This document shows positions 8,301 through 16,204 of a DNA stretch of 27,253 nt, piece after piece. How positions within the stretch are numbered: the first letter of the stretch is position 1; the number at the start of each line of letters is the position of its first letter. The notes under the pieces were generated by a model that searched no databases, was not told the origin of the DNA, and saw only the letters and a program-made list of their open reading frames with translations. Both the position numbers and the translations under genes were made by a program. Where the stretch lies: positions 1 to 27,253 of IMG/VR virus record IMGVR_UViG_3300025122_000121; one strand, 5' to 3'. This DNA is from a virus.

Positions 8301-10069
8301 AGGGCGCCAGGGGTGCCGCCGGTGGTATTGACTGCATCTACCCCACCATACACCCTATCGAGGTTATATTCAGAACCAAGACCATAATAACCTTGAGGTG
8401 CTGCCGATCTCTTCGCCAGGGGACTCGCGAGGAAATCGATAAACCCCGCCATAATCTCCTCGCGACTATGTTGCTTGAATACAACAGTCCCGCCAAGATC
8501 GGTGAGGGCCGGGTCTTTGCCCCAGGCGGCTCTTTCTGCATCTGATATATAGCCGGGTTCTCCCGGAGCAATATCGCCATACGCGGTCGCGGTGGAATCG
8601 TACAGTGGCCGATCTTCCAATTGTCCGTGTTCTTCTCCGACGTACTGCATCGTGGTCTTCTGACGGCCTTTGACTGTTGGAATTTCCTGTGTAAGAAAGA
8701 TTGAGGCTTTTTGGTGCCAACGCATTTTGGGGGGCCATTCTGATGTGACCATCATCGGATCGCCGGCGCCTGTTGCGGAATAGCCCGTTCCCTCACCATG
8801 CCAGCCTTGAACAGATGCTTCGGCTTCGGCCTTATATCTCTCGATCCGGTTTCGGCGGCTGGTGAAGGACTCGGCCGGCCATGGGTCTCGGACACCCTCT
8901 GGGGTTGTCCATGTGCCCTCGGCGATGGCCTCCATCCCCTCATGCCCGCTGGGGTGACACTTCGACCATCCGGGACCTAAGTTCGGAAGTTCGGAAGGCT
9001 GGCATGCAGCCTCCAATTTTTTAAGTGCAAGGTATACCTCCCATTTTTCTGCGGTTATTCTTTCAATGTCTCGTCTGTCACTCTCCGCTACGGAAGCCCC
9101 CTCCTGAATGTCAACTCGGCTTTGGCGTTCTGTATTCAGCACGTCGAAAATAGATGGGGCGGCGACGGGCCCGTATACATCTGCGCCGGGGTCCGTCCAC
9201 CAATACTTTTCACCAACCAAGCTTAATAAGGTTTCCTTTCCTCCGTAGCCAATATGATGTAAGCCAACGCCAAAACCACCATGATTTCTGCCTTTAACGA
9301 CGCCAAATGCTTCTTCAAGAACCACTTCGCCGTATTTATCGGGATCCTTTAATGCCTCAATATAGAGTTCTTCTATAAACGGGGTACCCCTTTCCATCGA
9401 TTCAAGCGCAGTAGAGTCGCCGGCAATTTCAGCGCTTTTTTGGGAATAAGCAGTATGGCCGCCAAATGATTCCTGTCGAAAAGAAAACATGGGAGGCTGA
9501 GGGATCCCGCCATCGTCGCTGATGCGAATGCGATCGATGCTGAATGAGGCGATGGTCGCCTCATTCAACTTGTCAGGATCTGTTTGTTTCTCTTGACTGT
9601 ATGGTGCATCCAGAACGGTACCGTTGCTTTTTGTTCTAATGTAATCTGCAGGGCCCCACGAGCCGGCATCTGGAGGCCCATATGGGAAGGGATCTGGGAT
9701 GGAACTGACCTTGTGCCCGGGAACCAACGTATAAAAGGGGGCATACCAGTTCTCGAAATCCATTGCCATCCCTATCTTATTGTCATCGAATTCCTTGGCT
9801 ACGTGGTCATAAAACTCCATAGTGTCGTCGAATATCCCGGGCTTCGTGAATTTGGGGCTGAGGAGGACGGCGCCTATGGGATATCCAAATACAGCATTGT
9901 TGATCGCGATCAGCTCGCTATAAATGCGCTCATATGCGTGCATTGCCTCATTAACCGCCTCGATGCAGCTGGGAAGTTCATCGCGAATGCGCTCGGCTGC
10001 AGCCACAACTTCCGGATCCTTGGCGGCCTCGCCCATGAATTGATTTAGAGCGTCTGAATCTGATGCCAT
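5342..10069 (-). CDS. Giant probable baseplate/tail protein, 1575 residues
   Basis: A very long virion-type protein at the end of the tail cluster, directly after the LysM baseplate gene. The first 770 or so residues are rich in Gly, Pro, Glu and Trp and look like an extended or repeated surface domain. From about residue 770 the protein changes character: LFKIEPHKLGHLQPMIRLFKIEY (near 793), GVGIKKFLFVYDGSNPFAAKKSIKAKL (845-870), and LTPTVHDFAFDDMGRVTLTINYLAYVEDFF (968-998). These read as beta-rich baseplate domains seen in large marine contractile phages; I infer this from pattern memory only. The C-terminal 300 residues include beta segments and an acidic, Lys/Glu-rich linker. The N-terminal half is visibly more G+C-rich than the middle, suggesting a mosaic origin. 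The ATG at 10069 has AGAGG six bases upstream. A baseplate wedge or hub role is likely; enzymatic activity is not evident. Confidence 0.75.
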   Translation of the reverse strand: MASDSDALNQFMGEAAKDPEVVAAAERIRDELPSCIEAVNEAMHAYERIYSELIAINNAVFGYPIGAVLLSPKFTKPGIFDDTMEFYDHVAKEFDDNKIGMAMDFENWYAPFYTLVPGHKVSSIPDPFPYGPPDAGSWGPADYIRTKSNGTVLDAPYSQEKQTDPDKLNEATIASFSIDRIRISDDGGIPQPPMFSFRQESFGGHTAYSQKSAEIAGDSTALESMERGTPFIEELYIEALKDPDKYGEVVLEEAFGVVKGRNHGGFGVGLHHIGYGGKETLLSLVGEKYWWTDPGADVYGPVAAPSIFDVLNTERQSRVDIQEGASVAESDRRDIERITAEKWEVYLALKKLEAACQPSELPNLGPGWSKCHPSGHEGMEAIAEGTWTTPEGVRDPWPAESFTSRRNRIERYKAEAEASVQGWHGEGTGYSATGAGDPMMVTSEWPPKMRWHQKASIFLTQEIPTVKGRQKTTMQYVGEEHGQLEDRPLYDSTATAYGDIAPGEPGYISDAERAAWGKDPALTDLGGTVVFKQHSREEIMAGFIDFLASPLAKRSAAPQGYYGLGSEYNLDRVYGGVDAVNTTGGTPGALRVMREKMLEAGTLLDKIEENSRCIQEITDGYDGAFLKMLRDIEQEVTGPIDAAEIALNFYCRWARGDTRLEGPTGKTVSAEGCTDRGKRKQEEHNKASQEHGLGEILITSEYGRRILYREQCFLLSFINEFIDYKVNKIENKYEAAKRTEFEGGVAHAKRLPYHARGKAAGEDGGITANACVMASGDPYGFINRLTQNPTQAELFKIEPHKLGHLQPMIRLFKIEYGAGTVEQQREIPFEQSSKDIADALSDKNKRGAGVGIKKFLFVYDGSNPFAAKKSIKAKLVIFSNSFDDLLKDRGGWRYVDLALKTGGSKLAVGGEKLESGEYGCRKSVYEENENLSKLNFRLKAVVGYARPSNDAFLTQAQKDAIYNSYVTLNLTPTVHDFAFDDMGRVTLTINYLAYVEDFFDQGLFNIFSDVDIIKQQTHRRLQMKKWRAECEADEINKIKESFAEEVLEEKRTSVQSVVARLLRRNKIKYINIPYKQIQRFTKFGPFAEMTNFDVGDLIRDSESTQEDWETLVHGALENYGASGLEGTEKKGLEAALAVTNPNSESLPFFYVSDLVDVILEQIDEALEKMPPIIDELTENTVECDREVEKDKYVKFKKQFERFRCLLGPFEVINPANVSESFFASMGDIPIALKYFIGWLTNNLAKKNESVYPLAKFLNDLFNNLIKNFLNSDDCYAISVKQKIRVQQAALTSYPQRYQDSKGPTRDEFTAAILQYDNNQKEAASHVFLHEWWRQPFLNVHGPSDSPIAERTTESEINYLAFFAGRTQPLEKMKGIRALDERVGIFHYMLGQPNGIIKKINLTKTDSKGLAEVRFEQDGYDGLKQLRVVYDVTAKTFANVQVFPGTYIFVEPLGFAPNMSSYGGGVYDLSEYGIGGYCMVYRSTHVFGPGIAETEIEAKWVNSIEKSAEKEEKEGKEANLLAGDNAAGYNKCSADWRKNASSGWTGEGTEGAFGEVQQQEGGVMGFFRDTIALITS

Positions 10070-10084
10070 AATTAACCTCTCTTC

Positions 10085-10423
10085 TTAGTACCCTAGAACT
10101 CTTAGAGCTTCTTCAATATTTGTAGGAATCTCAATAACATCTCCGAAATTGATATCAGCTTCAGTTGGAACGCCATTCCACCATGCGATGATCCACCAAA
10201 ATCGCGAATCACCGTAAAAGTTATGAGCTAGTTTATAAAAGCGATCGCCATAACGCCACAAATGTGTGCTTGTTGTGGTGGCGGCGCGTTGTGCGACAGA
10301 TGGATGACGAATAATGGGCGTGGCATATTGTTGAATAGCTTTCACATTGTTTCTCTTCTTTCTCAAGAATCTATAGTAATTGCTTGCGTTTGTTAGTATT
10401 CTGCTGTTTTGGTATCTAGGCAT
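10085..10423 (-). CDS. LysM-domain baseplate protein (T4 gp53-like), 112 residues
   Basis: The C-terminal half reads as a LysM or tail-protein-X-type domain: RYGDRFYKLAHNFYGDSRFW (about 57-76), then WNGVPTEADINFGDVIEIP (83-101). The pattern is D..Y.LA...YGD...W..I...N, ending in a proline-containing strand. The first 50 residues are basic and Asn/Arg-rich. Small LysM proteins next to tape measure genes are standard baseplate components in contractile phages (T4 gp53, P2 gpX). They connect tube, hub and wedges and may touch peptidoglycan. The ATG at 10423 follows AGAGGA. It lies 18 bases after the tube-family baseplate gene and 15 bases before the giant protein gene, in one run. Confidence 0.75.
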   Translation of the reverse strand: MPRYQNSRILTNASNYYRFLRKKRNNVKAIQQYATPIIRHPSVAQRAATTTSTHLWRYGDRFYKLAHNFYGDSRFWWIIAWWNGVPTEADINFGDVIEIPTNIEEALRVLGY

Positions 10424-10441
10424 ATCTGTGTTCCTCTGTCA

Positions 10442-11695
10442 TTAAAGATCCATTATCTCATCGTCTGTTAAGCCATGGTAAGGATCCCCAAGATCGATAA
10501 ATTGATTCTGGGGGCCGAGGATTGAGGCGAAGCTGGCCGCGGATTCGTATTTGTCTTCTTTGTCCCACTGGGCCATCATTTGCTGGTTGCTAGCAACAGA
10601 TGCTTCGTAATGCGCGGCTTGTGCTTTCCTTTCATCTTTTCTTTGTAGCACACTTCCGAATAGGCCCGAATATCTTGCTTTGGCGTTTGCTTCAGCTTGT
10701 GTTTGTACTTGTCTTTTTTTCTGTTCTTCGGTATATTTTTGAGCGGCTGCGTTTTGGGCCTTCTTTAGATCGTAAAAAGTTGGATTTTCCATGCCATCAA
10801 TGTCCACGCCATAAGGAAAGCCGATTTCGGGGCGAGCGTCGAAGCCCTCGTCCTGACCGTAGACGCCGGCTTCGTCGGTACCGAAGTGCCACGTATTGCC
10901 TACTTTTGTCCAACCTAGCGGATGCTCATGAAGAGCCGTAAAGTCTAAGTTAACATCTATTACTTTCGGAACGATGCCGACAGCGCCCCCCTCCTGCAGA
11001 TTTGCGCCAGCCATGTTTGGATTGCCAACTTCTAAAATGCCTGCATCTGGTGCTTCTAAGTTATGATTAACTGTTAGATTGCCAATAAATCCTAAAACTC
11101 CTTCTTCGAAATAACTAGTACTGTACCCTTCTTGCATATCTTTTAGAGTTGCGCCGGCGCTGGTGCCATGGCCATAATCACTTAGCAGATTCATCAGTTG
11201 AATTCTTATTAGTGGAGATTGTGCAATTGTTTGTGCTTCGCCCATCTTAGAGTATGAAGGATATAGCGACTTAATTAATGTTTGTAGTCTTGCAAGATTT
11301 TCGTAACCCTCTCCAACAGAAAAACACGGGATCTTGAACGCTAGCGTTATTTTTCTTGTTGTGCTTTTCCACATTGGGATCGGATCAGCTCGACCATAAA
11401 CTTGTTCAGCAGCCCAGTCACAATTATAAGTTTCATTATATGCAGTTATAAAGGCTTTGAAATCAACTTTTTCATTTGTTATCGTATTTTTAAATTTTAT
11501 CGCAAAACCCTTATTTGCATATGCGTCTGAACCATCAGGTTGATTTTGCATATAAAATGCGCGTGTATTAGGATTATCGATTTCTTGCCCTTCATAGTCT
11601 GCCCTTTCTGCTTTCACGTCTTCAGCGGTGGCGCGCGATTTTTCAAAGGGTCTTCCGAATTTCGAAGAGTTAAACGTTTTGAATTTTGTTGACAT
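10442..11695 (-). CDS. Baseplate tube-initiator-like protein (CIS-tube/XkdP family), 417 residues
   Basis: The core at residues 75-270 has the pattern of the contractile-injection tube-adaptor family: an early beta segment, VYGRADPIPMWKSTTRKITLAFKIP (99-123), YENLARLQTLIKSLYPSYS, SPLIRIQLMNLL, GFIGNLTVNHNLE, then PKVIDVNLDFTALHEHPLGW. Bacillus XkdP-like proteins share the G+xDPIxM..GTxx+ motif and usually carry a C-terminal LysM domain; here the LysM domain is a separate gene immediately downstream. The C-terminal 130 residues are Gln/Ala-rich and probably helical. It likely sits between hub and tail tube, where T4 uses gp48 and gp54. The ATG at 11695 has AAAGGAG nine bases upstream, and the gene starts 14 bases after the tape measure stop. 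Confidence 0.7.
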   Translation of the reverse strand: MSTKFKTFNSSKFGRPFEKSRATAEDVKAERADYEGQEIDNPNTRAFYMQNQPDGSDAYANKGFAIKFKNTITNEKVDFKAFITAYNETYNCDWAAEQVYGRADPIPMWKSTTRKITLAFKIPCFSVGEGYENLARLQTLIKSLYPSYSKMGEAQTIAQSPLIRIQLMNLLSDYGHGTSAGATLKDMQEGYSTSYFEEGVLGFIGNLTVNHNLEAPDAGILEVGNPNMAGANLQEGGAVGIVPKVIDVNLDFTALHEHPLGWTKVGNTWHFGTDEAGVYGQDEGFDARPEIGFPYGVDIDGMENPTFYDLKKAQNAAAQKYTEEQKKRQVQTQAEANAKARYSGLFGSVLQRKDERKAQAAHYEASVASNQQMMAQWDKEDKYESAASFASILGPQNQFIDLGDPYHGLTDDEIMDL

Positions 11696-11709
11696 TAATT
11701 ATTGCTCCT

Positions 11710-14400
11710 TTAAGCTGGCTGTGCTATAACTCTAGTAGTGCCCAGCGTTGCATCGCTAACTAGATCGCCGAAGATTTTAACTGTCTTGCCGGCCACAATA
11801 TCTCCATCTAAATTAAGTTCAATTGTAATATATTGTGTTGCGGGGGTCGAAGGAGTGGCGCCGGTGGCGCCCGTGGAAGACCCACCCCCTCCCGTTGGCG
11901 CGCGAAAACCGAAAGCGTGCGCTATTGTTTGCGCATGGGAAGTAGCTCGCAATGCTGATGCCAAGGCGTCGGCGTTGCCCTCGTCCATATTATCAATCTT
12001 TGCAATAATGTTGTTCATTGAAGTTTCTATAGCGCCCATACCGCCACCTTCTGAAATGGCCGCCAGAGAACCCAATACTTCAACCATTGGTTCGACATCT
12101 GGCGACATAAACTCATCAAGAGCCATTAACATCGTTGATATACCGAGAGCTGCAATACCTAAAGTTATGGCGCCGGCGACGGGCAGCGGCAAGCCCATCA
12201 ATGCTAGCGCTCCAGCCAAAAGCGCTATGGCGCCGGCGAATTTTACTATCGCTAACGCGCCTTTGTCAATATTTGCCCACGCTTCTGGCTTCATTTCGTT
12301 CATGAATGTGGCAAAACCTTCAGCGCCTAGGCTCAGCCCCAGGCCCATCGCTATGGCTGCGGCGCCGACTGCCAATATGGTACCGACGCCGACGCCGACT
12401 GCAAGAGCTTGAGGGCCGCCGCCAAATATGACCATTAATGCCAACATTGCACCAAAAGCTGCTGTAAACTTCCATATAGCATCCGCGGCTGCTTCTCCAT
12501 TGTCGCCTATGTCCTTAAAAGACAAAACAAGAGCTGCAAATCCTTCAGTTGCCATCATGATTGCCGCTCCGATTGCAAGAATCATCAACGAAAATCCAAA
12601 AAGCACGGGAAGCGATGGTGCGGCGGCGGCGCCGGCCCCACCGAGGGCGCCGCCTAGGCCCAGCAGGCCAGAACCCAATCCTGTGATGGCGCCAATTAAT
12701 GAAAAAACAAGCCCAATAAATGGTGCTATAAGCGTGGGCCCTAAAAGAAAGATAAGGATTAAAGGCTTAAAATGTTTAACCACAAAGATAAGAGCATCCG
12801 CCACCCCTTGAAGTGTTGCTTTTAATTTATCCAGCTCTTCGTCATTGCTCTTTATCTCCATTAACCAAGCTCTGAATTCATCAAGCATTGGCTGTAAAAT
12901 TGGCACTAATTCTGCCAACAATGAGTTGAAAGACTCCTGCAGGGACATCATAATCTCTGCTTGTTCGGCCATATCTTTATAATCGTCGCTAGTTTTGCCT
13001 AGATTCTCGTCTAAGGCATCAAAATTACCAGCCATCAATAGCGCCAGATCGCCAACACTATCTAAACCAAGGGCTTCTTTATAAAAGTTTTTCTGGTAAT
13101 ACGACATATCGTCAAAAGAAAGTCCGGTTTGAGCAATGGCATCGCGAATCATTTCGAATCTTGCTGCAGGATCTGTATCCATCATCATATCCATCGCATT
13201 AACAAAGTTTCCACCCAATGCGGCGTTTAAAAGTCCGGTTCTTTTCGCTGCTTCTTCGAAAGTATCAAATTTATCAGTAATGCTAAGAATCTTAGTCATT
13301 TCCATACCGGTAATCTTTGAAATTCGCGCAAGATCTTTAAAAGCTTTTCCGCCCTGATCGCCAAATTTTGCTAGTTGTGGGCCCATCTTTCCAAATTGTT
13401 CAGTCAGCTTGCCGGGTTCGACTCCAAGATCTTTAGCATATGCGGCAATTGACATCATACTTTTCCGGGCCATCTCTGGCGTTTCACCCAGGTATTTAGT
13501 GGCAGTCTGCATACCTTGGGAGAGAGCCTGATCGGAAATATTTCCATATGCCTTAAGCATTACACCGGTGTCAGTTATTGATTGTTGCATATCGGTCGAT
13601 AACATGGTAAAATCCGTGAAACCGTCACGTAAAGATGTGTTTATCTTTGCTGTTTCTTCTGCAGATACGTTAAACCTTCGGGCGGCTGCGGCCGATTTCA
13701 GCATTGCCCTGGTTTGGCTTTCCGTTGCGCCAGTTGTTCTTTCGAAATCTGCTCTCGCCTGATCCATGGAAAATGCGAGACCAATCATTGAATCAACAAA
13801 ACTTGATAAAGCGGTAGTGCCGAGGGTCTTGAAAAACTCTACAGGATTCTTGAATGCAGACCCAATTCTTAAAAATGACTTAACGTTAAAGAAGGGGTGG
13901 GCTGAATAGTCTTTTCCTATTTTTGTCCACACGCTGCCGATATCGCTTGCAAGCGCTTTAGCTTCTGCTAAAGATTCGTTGCGTTTTTTGTCAAGCTCTT
14001 TTTCTTTCTCTTTTCTCGCGAGGCGTTTTTTCTCTTCATCAGATAAGTCTTCTTCTTCTATTATTTTTTCTCTTAATAATTTTAAAGCAATTTTATCTGA
14101 TTCATTTTGAGCCTCTTTTATTTGTTTTAGCAATTCTTGTTGAAGAATTCCCGATTTTTCAGCCTGGGCCCGGTCCTTCAGATCTGTAATTTCAGCCTTA
14201 AGAAGCGTTCGACGCTCAATATCAACTTCTCGTCGTCTTTCTGCTGCTTCGACAGCCTCTTCAAGTAACTTTAAATGCTTGAGCTGCTCGGCGCTCATGG
14301 CACCGGCAGCTGTGGAGGCCCTTTTATATGCGTCTACCAGCGCTTGTACTTGCTCAACTGAAAGATCTTTTAAATTTGATGGCGGCTTGGGATCTGGCAT
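11710..14400 (-). CDS. Tail tape measure protein, 896 residues
   Basis: Sets tail length and probably forms or guides the DNA channel at ejection. Residues 20-150 are highly charged and predicted coiled coil (Lys/Glu/Arg-rich). Residues 150-530 are a soluble helical region typical of tape measures. Hydrophobic, Gly/Ala-rich stretches able to span a membrane occur at about 537-627, 647-690 and 718-765. The C-terminus is Gly/Thr/Pro-rich and then beta-like. It is the longest helical tail gene, placed after sheath, tube and the gp26-like gene as in other contractile phages. At the usual 0.15 nm per residue the tail would be about 130 nm long (inference). The ATG at 14400 follows AAGGA. It has its own late-promoter motif and lies behind a strong terminator, so it begins a new transcription unit. 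Confidence 0.92.
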   Translation of the reverse strand: MPDPKPPSNLKDLSVEQVQALVDAYKRASTAAGAMSAEQLKHLKLLEEAVEAAERRREVDIERRTLLKAEITDLKDRAQAEKSGILQQELLKQIKEAQNESDKIALKLLREKIIEEEDLSDEEKKRLARKEKEKELDKKRNESLAEAKALASDIGSVWTKIGKDYSAHPFFNVKSFLRIGSAFKNPVEFFKTLGTTALSSFVDSMIGLAFSMDQARADFERTTGATESQTRAMLKSAAAARRFNVSAEETAKINTSLRDGFTDFTMLSTDMQQSITDTGVMLKAYGNISDQALSQGMQTATKYLGETPEMARKSMMSIAAYAKDLGVEPGKLTEQFGKMGPQLAKFGDQGGKAFKDLARISKITGMEMTKILSITDKFDTFEEAAKRTGLLNAALGGNFVNAMDMMMDTDPAARFEMIRDAIAQTGLSFDDMSYYQKNFYKEALGLDSVGDLALLMAGNFDALDENLGKTSDDYKDMAEQAEIMMSLQESFNSLLAELVPILQPMLDEFRAWLMEIKSNDEELDKLKATLQGVADALIFVVKHFKPLILIFLLGPTLIAPFIGLVFSLIGAITGLGSGLLGLGGALGGAGAAAAPSLPVLFGFSLMILAIGAAIMMATEGFAALVLSFKDIGDNGEAAADAIWKFTAAFGAMLALMVIFGGGPQALAVGVGVGTILAVGAAAIAMGLGLSLGAEGFATFMNEMKPEAWANIDKGALAIVKFAGAIALLAGALALMGLPLPVAGAITLGIAALGISTMLMALDEFMSPDVEPMVEVLGSLAAISEGGGMGAIETSMNNIIAKIDNMDEGNADALASALRATSHAQTIAHAFGFRAPTGGGGSSTGATGATPSTPATQYITIELNLDGDIVAGKTVKIFGDLVSDATLGTTRVIAQPA

Positions 14401-14426
14401 TGCTGGTCCTTCTTAAGGTCTATAAA

Positions 14427-14435
14427 TTAAATAGT
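14427..14435 (-). promoter_or_regulatory. Putative late promoter of the tape measure operon
   Basis: Minus-strand ACTATTTAA, 26 bases before the tape measure ATG and just downstream of a terminator. No -35 box is present at 16-18 bases. One of four identical or near-identical intergenic copies. T4 late promoters also consist of a single -10-like box (TATAAATA). Confidence 0.6.
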
Positions 14436-14441
14436 TTTGTA

Positions 14442-14470
14442 ATAGAAAAAGACAGAACTGTTGTTCTGTC
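14442..14470 (-). terminator. Rho-independent terminator before the tape measure gene
   Basis: GACAGAAC (14470-14463) pairs perfectly with GTTCTGTC (14458-14451) around the tetraloop AACA and is followed by TTTTTC. It lies six bases past the stop codon of the gp51-position gene and closes the tube and gp26-like unit. Confidence 0.88.
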
Positions 14471-14475
14471 ATATT

Positions 14476-14781
14476 CTAGCTCGTAAATCTTTTCGGTGGC
14501 CCGGGCTGATTATGAGAAGTCAGTGTTTGTGTTTTTGCGCCACCACCGCTACTTGCTTGCTCATATGCTTCTTTTTCGGTTTCTAATTGTTTTATTAATC
14601 GCTCTACAAACCAAGTTCTTAGGCCAACCGGAAGATTATAAGCTTCTGTGAATGACCAGCCTCCGGAATATTTTAGGAAGAAAAATTGTTCATAAATATT
14701 TTCTATATAATTATCGGTCAGGCCAAAAAAAGTCCGCGGAAAGCGGAACCTCCATGTCTTGTTCGTGGGCGCACTCTTCAC
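14476..14781 (-). CDS. Small tail assembly protein in gp51 position, 101 residues or less
   Basis: The core NYIENIYEQFFFLKYSGGWS, then EAYNLPVGLRTWFVERLIKQLETEKE, is a helical domain I associate with small tail or baseplate assembly factors of large myoviruses. In T4 the gene order is 26-51-27, and this gene has the place of 51, so a baseplate assembly catalyst or tail chaperone is plausible. The start is uncertain. The listed start is a GTG at 14781 that would overlap the gp26-like gene by 71 bases, and no ATG, GTG or TTG lies near that gene's stop. The frame is +1 relative to the upstream gene, and a T7 slippery run lies in the overlap, so the protein may instead be made as a C-terminal extension of the gp26-like product by frameshifting. 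Its C-terminus is Gly/Ser/Pro-rich. Confidence 0.7.
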   Translation of the reverse strand: MKSAPTNKTWRFRFPRTFFGLTDNYIENIYEQFFFLKYSGGWSFTEAYNLPVGLRTWFVERLIKQLETEKEAYEQASSGGGAKTQTLTSHNQPGPPKRFTS

Positions 14782-15559
14782 ATTGAAAATTCTGAGTTAA
14801 ATCAACATTGGGCGCCACCACTTTATACATTAATCGAAGATGGCGAGAATCTATGGAAGGAATATTTTGAACCAAGTAATTAATTGCCTGACTTGAAGTA
14901 TCGCCATTAACTGCCGTCACAATACTAACAATCTGACGAGTTACAGAGCGTTCAGTAATTTTCTGTTTTCTATCTGATTCTACTCCATTTAAAAGGCTTT
15001 TTTCATCTCTACCAGTTAAAAGCTTAAAAGTGATACTTACTTGACTTCTTGGCAACGTTGTATTAAACGTGCCATCTCCATTGTCAATAATTCCGCGTTC
15101 CACTGTCGGTTCGCCATAAAAAATATCAGTATCATTTAAATCAAATGAATATTTCTGCTGAGCATTACATGCCGGGCATGTTACGGTTGTGTTATAATCG
15201 TTGCCATATCCTGAAACGCGGGTGGCAATAATTATGGCATTTCTATCGCCAATCAATAATGAATCGGGATCAATACTTTTATCAACAATAAGGCTTTCCA
15301 AAACTCGATCAATAGCAATTCCTTTTTTAAGAAGAGTTCTCGATGTAAGCATGTCTTCTTCTTTCGCCGTCATTTGACGAATTTCAACACTTCCTTCATC
15401 GTGTAAAGGATGGCCGGGGGGGTAAAACTTACCTTTTGAAGGCAGCTCAACAAATTCAGTAGGAACGACGAAAGAAAAGCCTGGATTTTCACCTGCTACT
15501 GAGTGGGGGGCGCCTGTATCAGGTCGTTGTGACCCGGCGCGCTCTCTATTTCTAGACAA
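14711..15559 (-). CDS. gp26-like T4-type baseplate protein, 282 residues
   Basis: Matches the T4_baseplate (gp26) family pattern: ELPSKGKFYPPGHPL (38-52), VEIRQMTAKEEDMLTSRTLLKKGIAIDRVL (58-87), DPDSLLIGDRNAIIIATRVSGYG (97-119), then two CxxC pairs, Cys128/Cys131 and Cys260/Cys263, that probably bind zinc. Ile/Leu-rich helices lie between. In T4, gp26 acts in baseplate hub assembly. The start is TTG at 15559, with GAGGTG four bases upstream; the first 25 residues are Arg/Gly-rich and could be flexible. It follows the tail tube gene by 33 bases and overlaps the gp51-position gene. The last codons include TTT TTT TGG before the stop, a possible slippery site. Confidence 0.82.
   Translation of the reverse strand: MSRNRERAGSQRPDTGAPHSVAGENPGFSFVVPTEFVELPSKGKFYPPGHPLHDEGSVEIRQMTAKEEDMLTSRTLLKKGIAIDRVLESLIVDKSIDPDSLLIGDRNAIIIATRVSGYGNDYNTTVTCPACNAQQKYSFDLNDTDIFYGEPTVERGIIDNGDGTFNTTLPRSQVSITFKLLTGRDEKSLLNGVESDRKQKITERSVTRQIVSIVTAVNGDTSSQAINYLVQNIPSIDSRHLRLMYKVVAPNVDLTQNFQCEECAHEQDMEVPLSADFFWPDR
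14724..14732 (-). other. Candidate programmed frameshift site (T7 run)
   Basis: Minus-strand CTTTTTTTG, read GAC TTT TTT TGG in the gp26-like frame, four codons before its stop. A +1 or -2 slip of Phe-tRNA on TTT keeps perfect pairing and enters the downstream gene's frame at GGC CTG ACC. The product would be 278 residues plus 82, about 360 in total. Confidence 0.4.
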
Positions 15560-15592
15560 TATACACCTCGCATTGTTTTGTTTGTCTTATAA

Positions 15593-16183
15593 TTATACAC
15601 CAAAGAATTCTGTGCCACCGCTGCCAGCAACGGCAGCAGAGCCATCGGCCATGGTTTCAACTCTTGCCCAGTCATATTTAAGAGTGACTGTGAGTTCTGT
15701 AAGCTCATCATCTCCATAAGCTAAATCGCCATATTTGACTTCGGTAATGAACGAATTCCATAATGTCCATTTTTCTAAATCATTACCATCGGAATCAACC
15801 TGAGTAATGTAAACAGTTCCCAGGGCACCGGCTGATTTTGCTTTAGACATTGTAGATAAAGTTGTAGAATCAGTGGGAGGAGTATAGCCCGAAGCAGCAA
15901 CAATATCGGAAAGGGTGGCTGTCATATCTGGATCAACAGGATCAACAAGAGTAACACTTACGTCCTGCCATGTAACAGATCCGGGATAATAAAATGTATG
16001 ATTCAAATACTTGTGTTCAGCAGCCGCGATTTGAAAGCCGGGCTTTGTAACAGTCTTGGCGTACCACAACATGGCGCCACCCTGGGCGGCCTGGACTCCT
16101 TGAAATTGTACAGTAAACCTAAACTTTCTTTTAGGATCTTTTAGAGCGGTGTCTTCACCGAAATTTGTTGACCAGAATGGCAT
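15593..16183 (-). CDS. Tail tube protein (T4 gp19-like), 196 residues
   Basis: Major subunit of the inner tail tube through which DNA passes. The sequence has the gp19 shape: an N-terminal FRFTVQFQG strand, AMLWYAKTVTKPGFQI (38-53), HTFYYPGSVTWQDVSVTLVDP (62-82), and a final strand pair with WNSFITEVKYGDLAYGDDELTELTVTLKYDWARV (141-174), which is the hallmark of the family. The size is close to that of T4 gp19 (163 residues), with a small insert near 95-115. The ATG at 16183 follows GAGGAG. It sits directly after the sheath gene, the usual order, and has its own late-promoter motif 21 bases upstream, consistent with the high copy number needed. Confidence 0.92.
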   Translation of the reverse strand: MPFWSTNFGEDTALKDPKRKFRFTVQFQGVQAAQGGAMLWYAKTVTKPGFQIAAAEHKYLNHTFYYPGSVTWQDVSVTLVDPVDPDMTATLSDIVAASGYTPPTDSTTLSTMSKAKSAGALGTVYITQVDSDGNDLEKWTLWNSFITEVKYGDLAYGDDELTELTVTLKYDWARVETMADGSAAVAGSGGTEFFGV

Positions 16184-16204
16184 ATTTTAAAACTCCTCTT
16201 TATT

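Noticed and set aside
9584-10048. Plus-strand reading frame of 154 residues
   Set aside because: It lies wholly inside the giant tail gene on the other strand, has no ribosome binding site and no protein-like pattern; it is a shadow.
11738-12412. Plus-strand reading frame of 224 residues opposite the tape measure gene
   Set aside because: Low-complexity Ala/Pro/Ser sequence that mirrors the Gly/Ala-rich tape measure C-terminus; no start signal.
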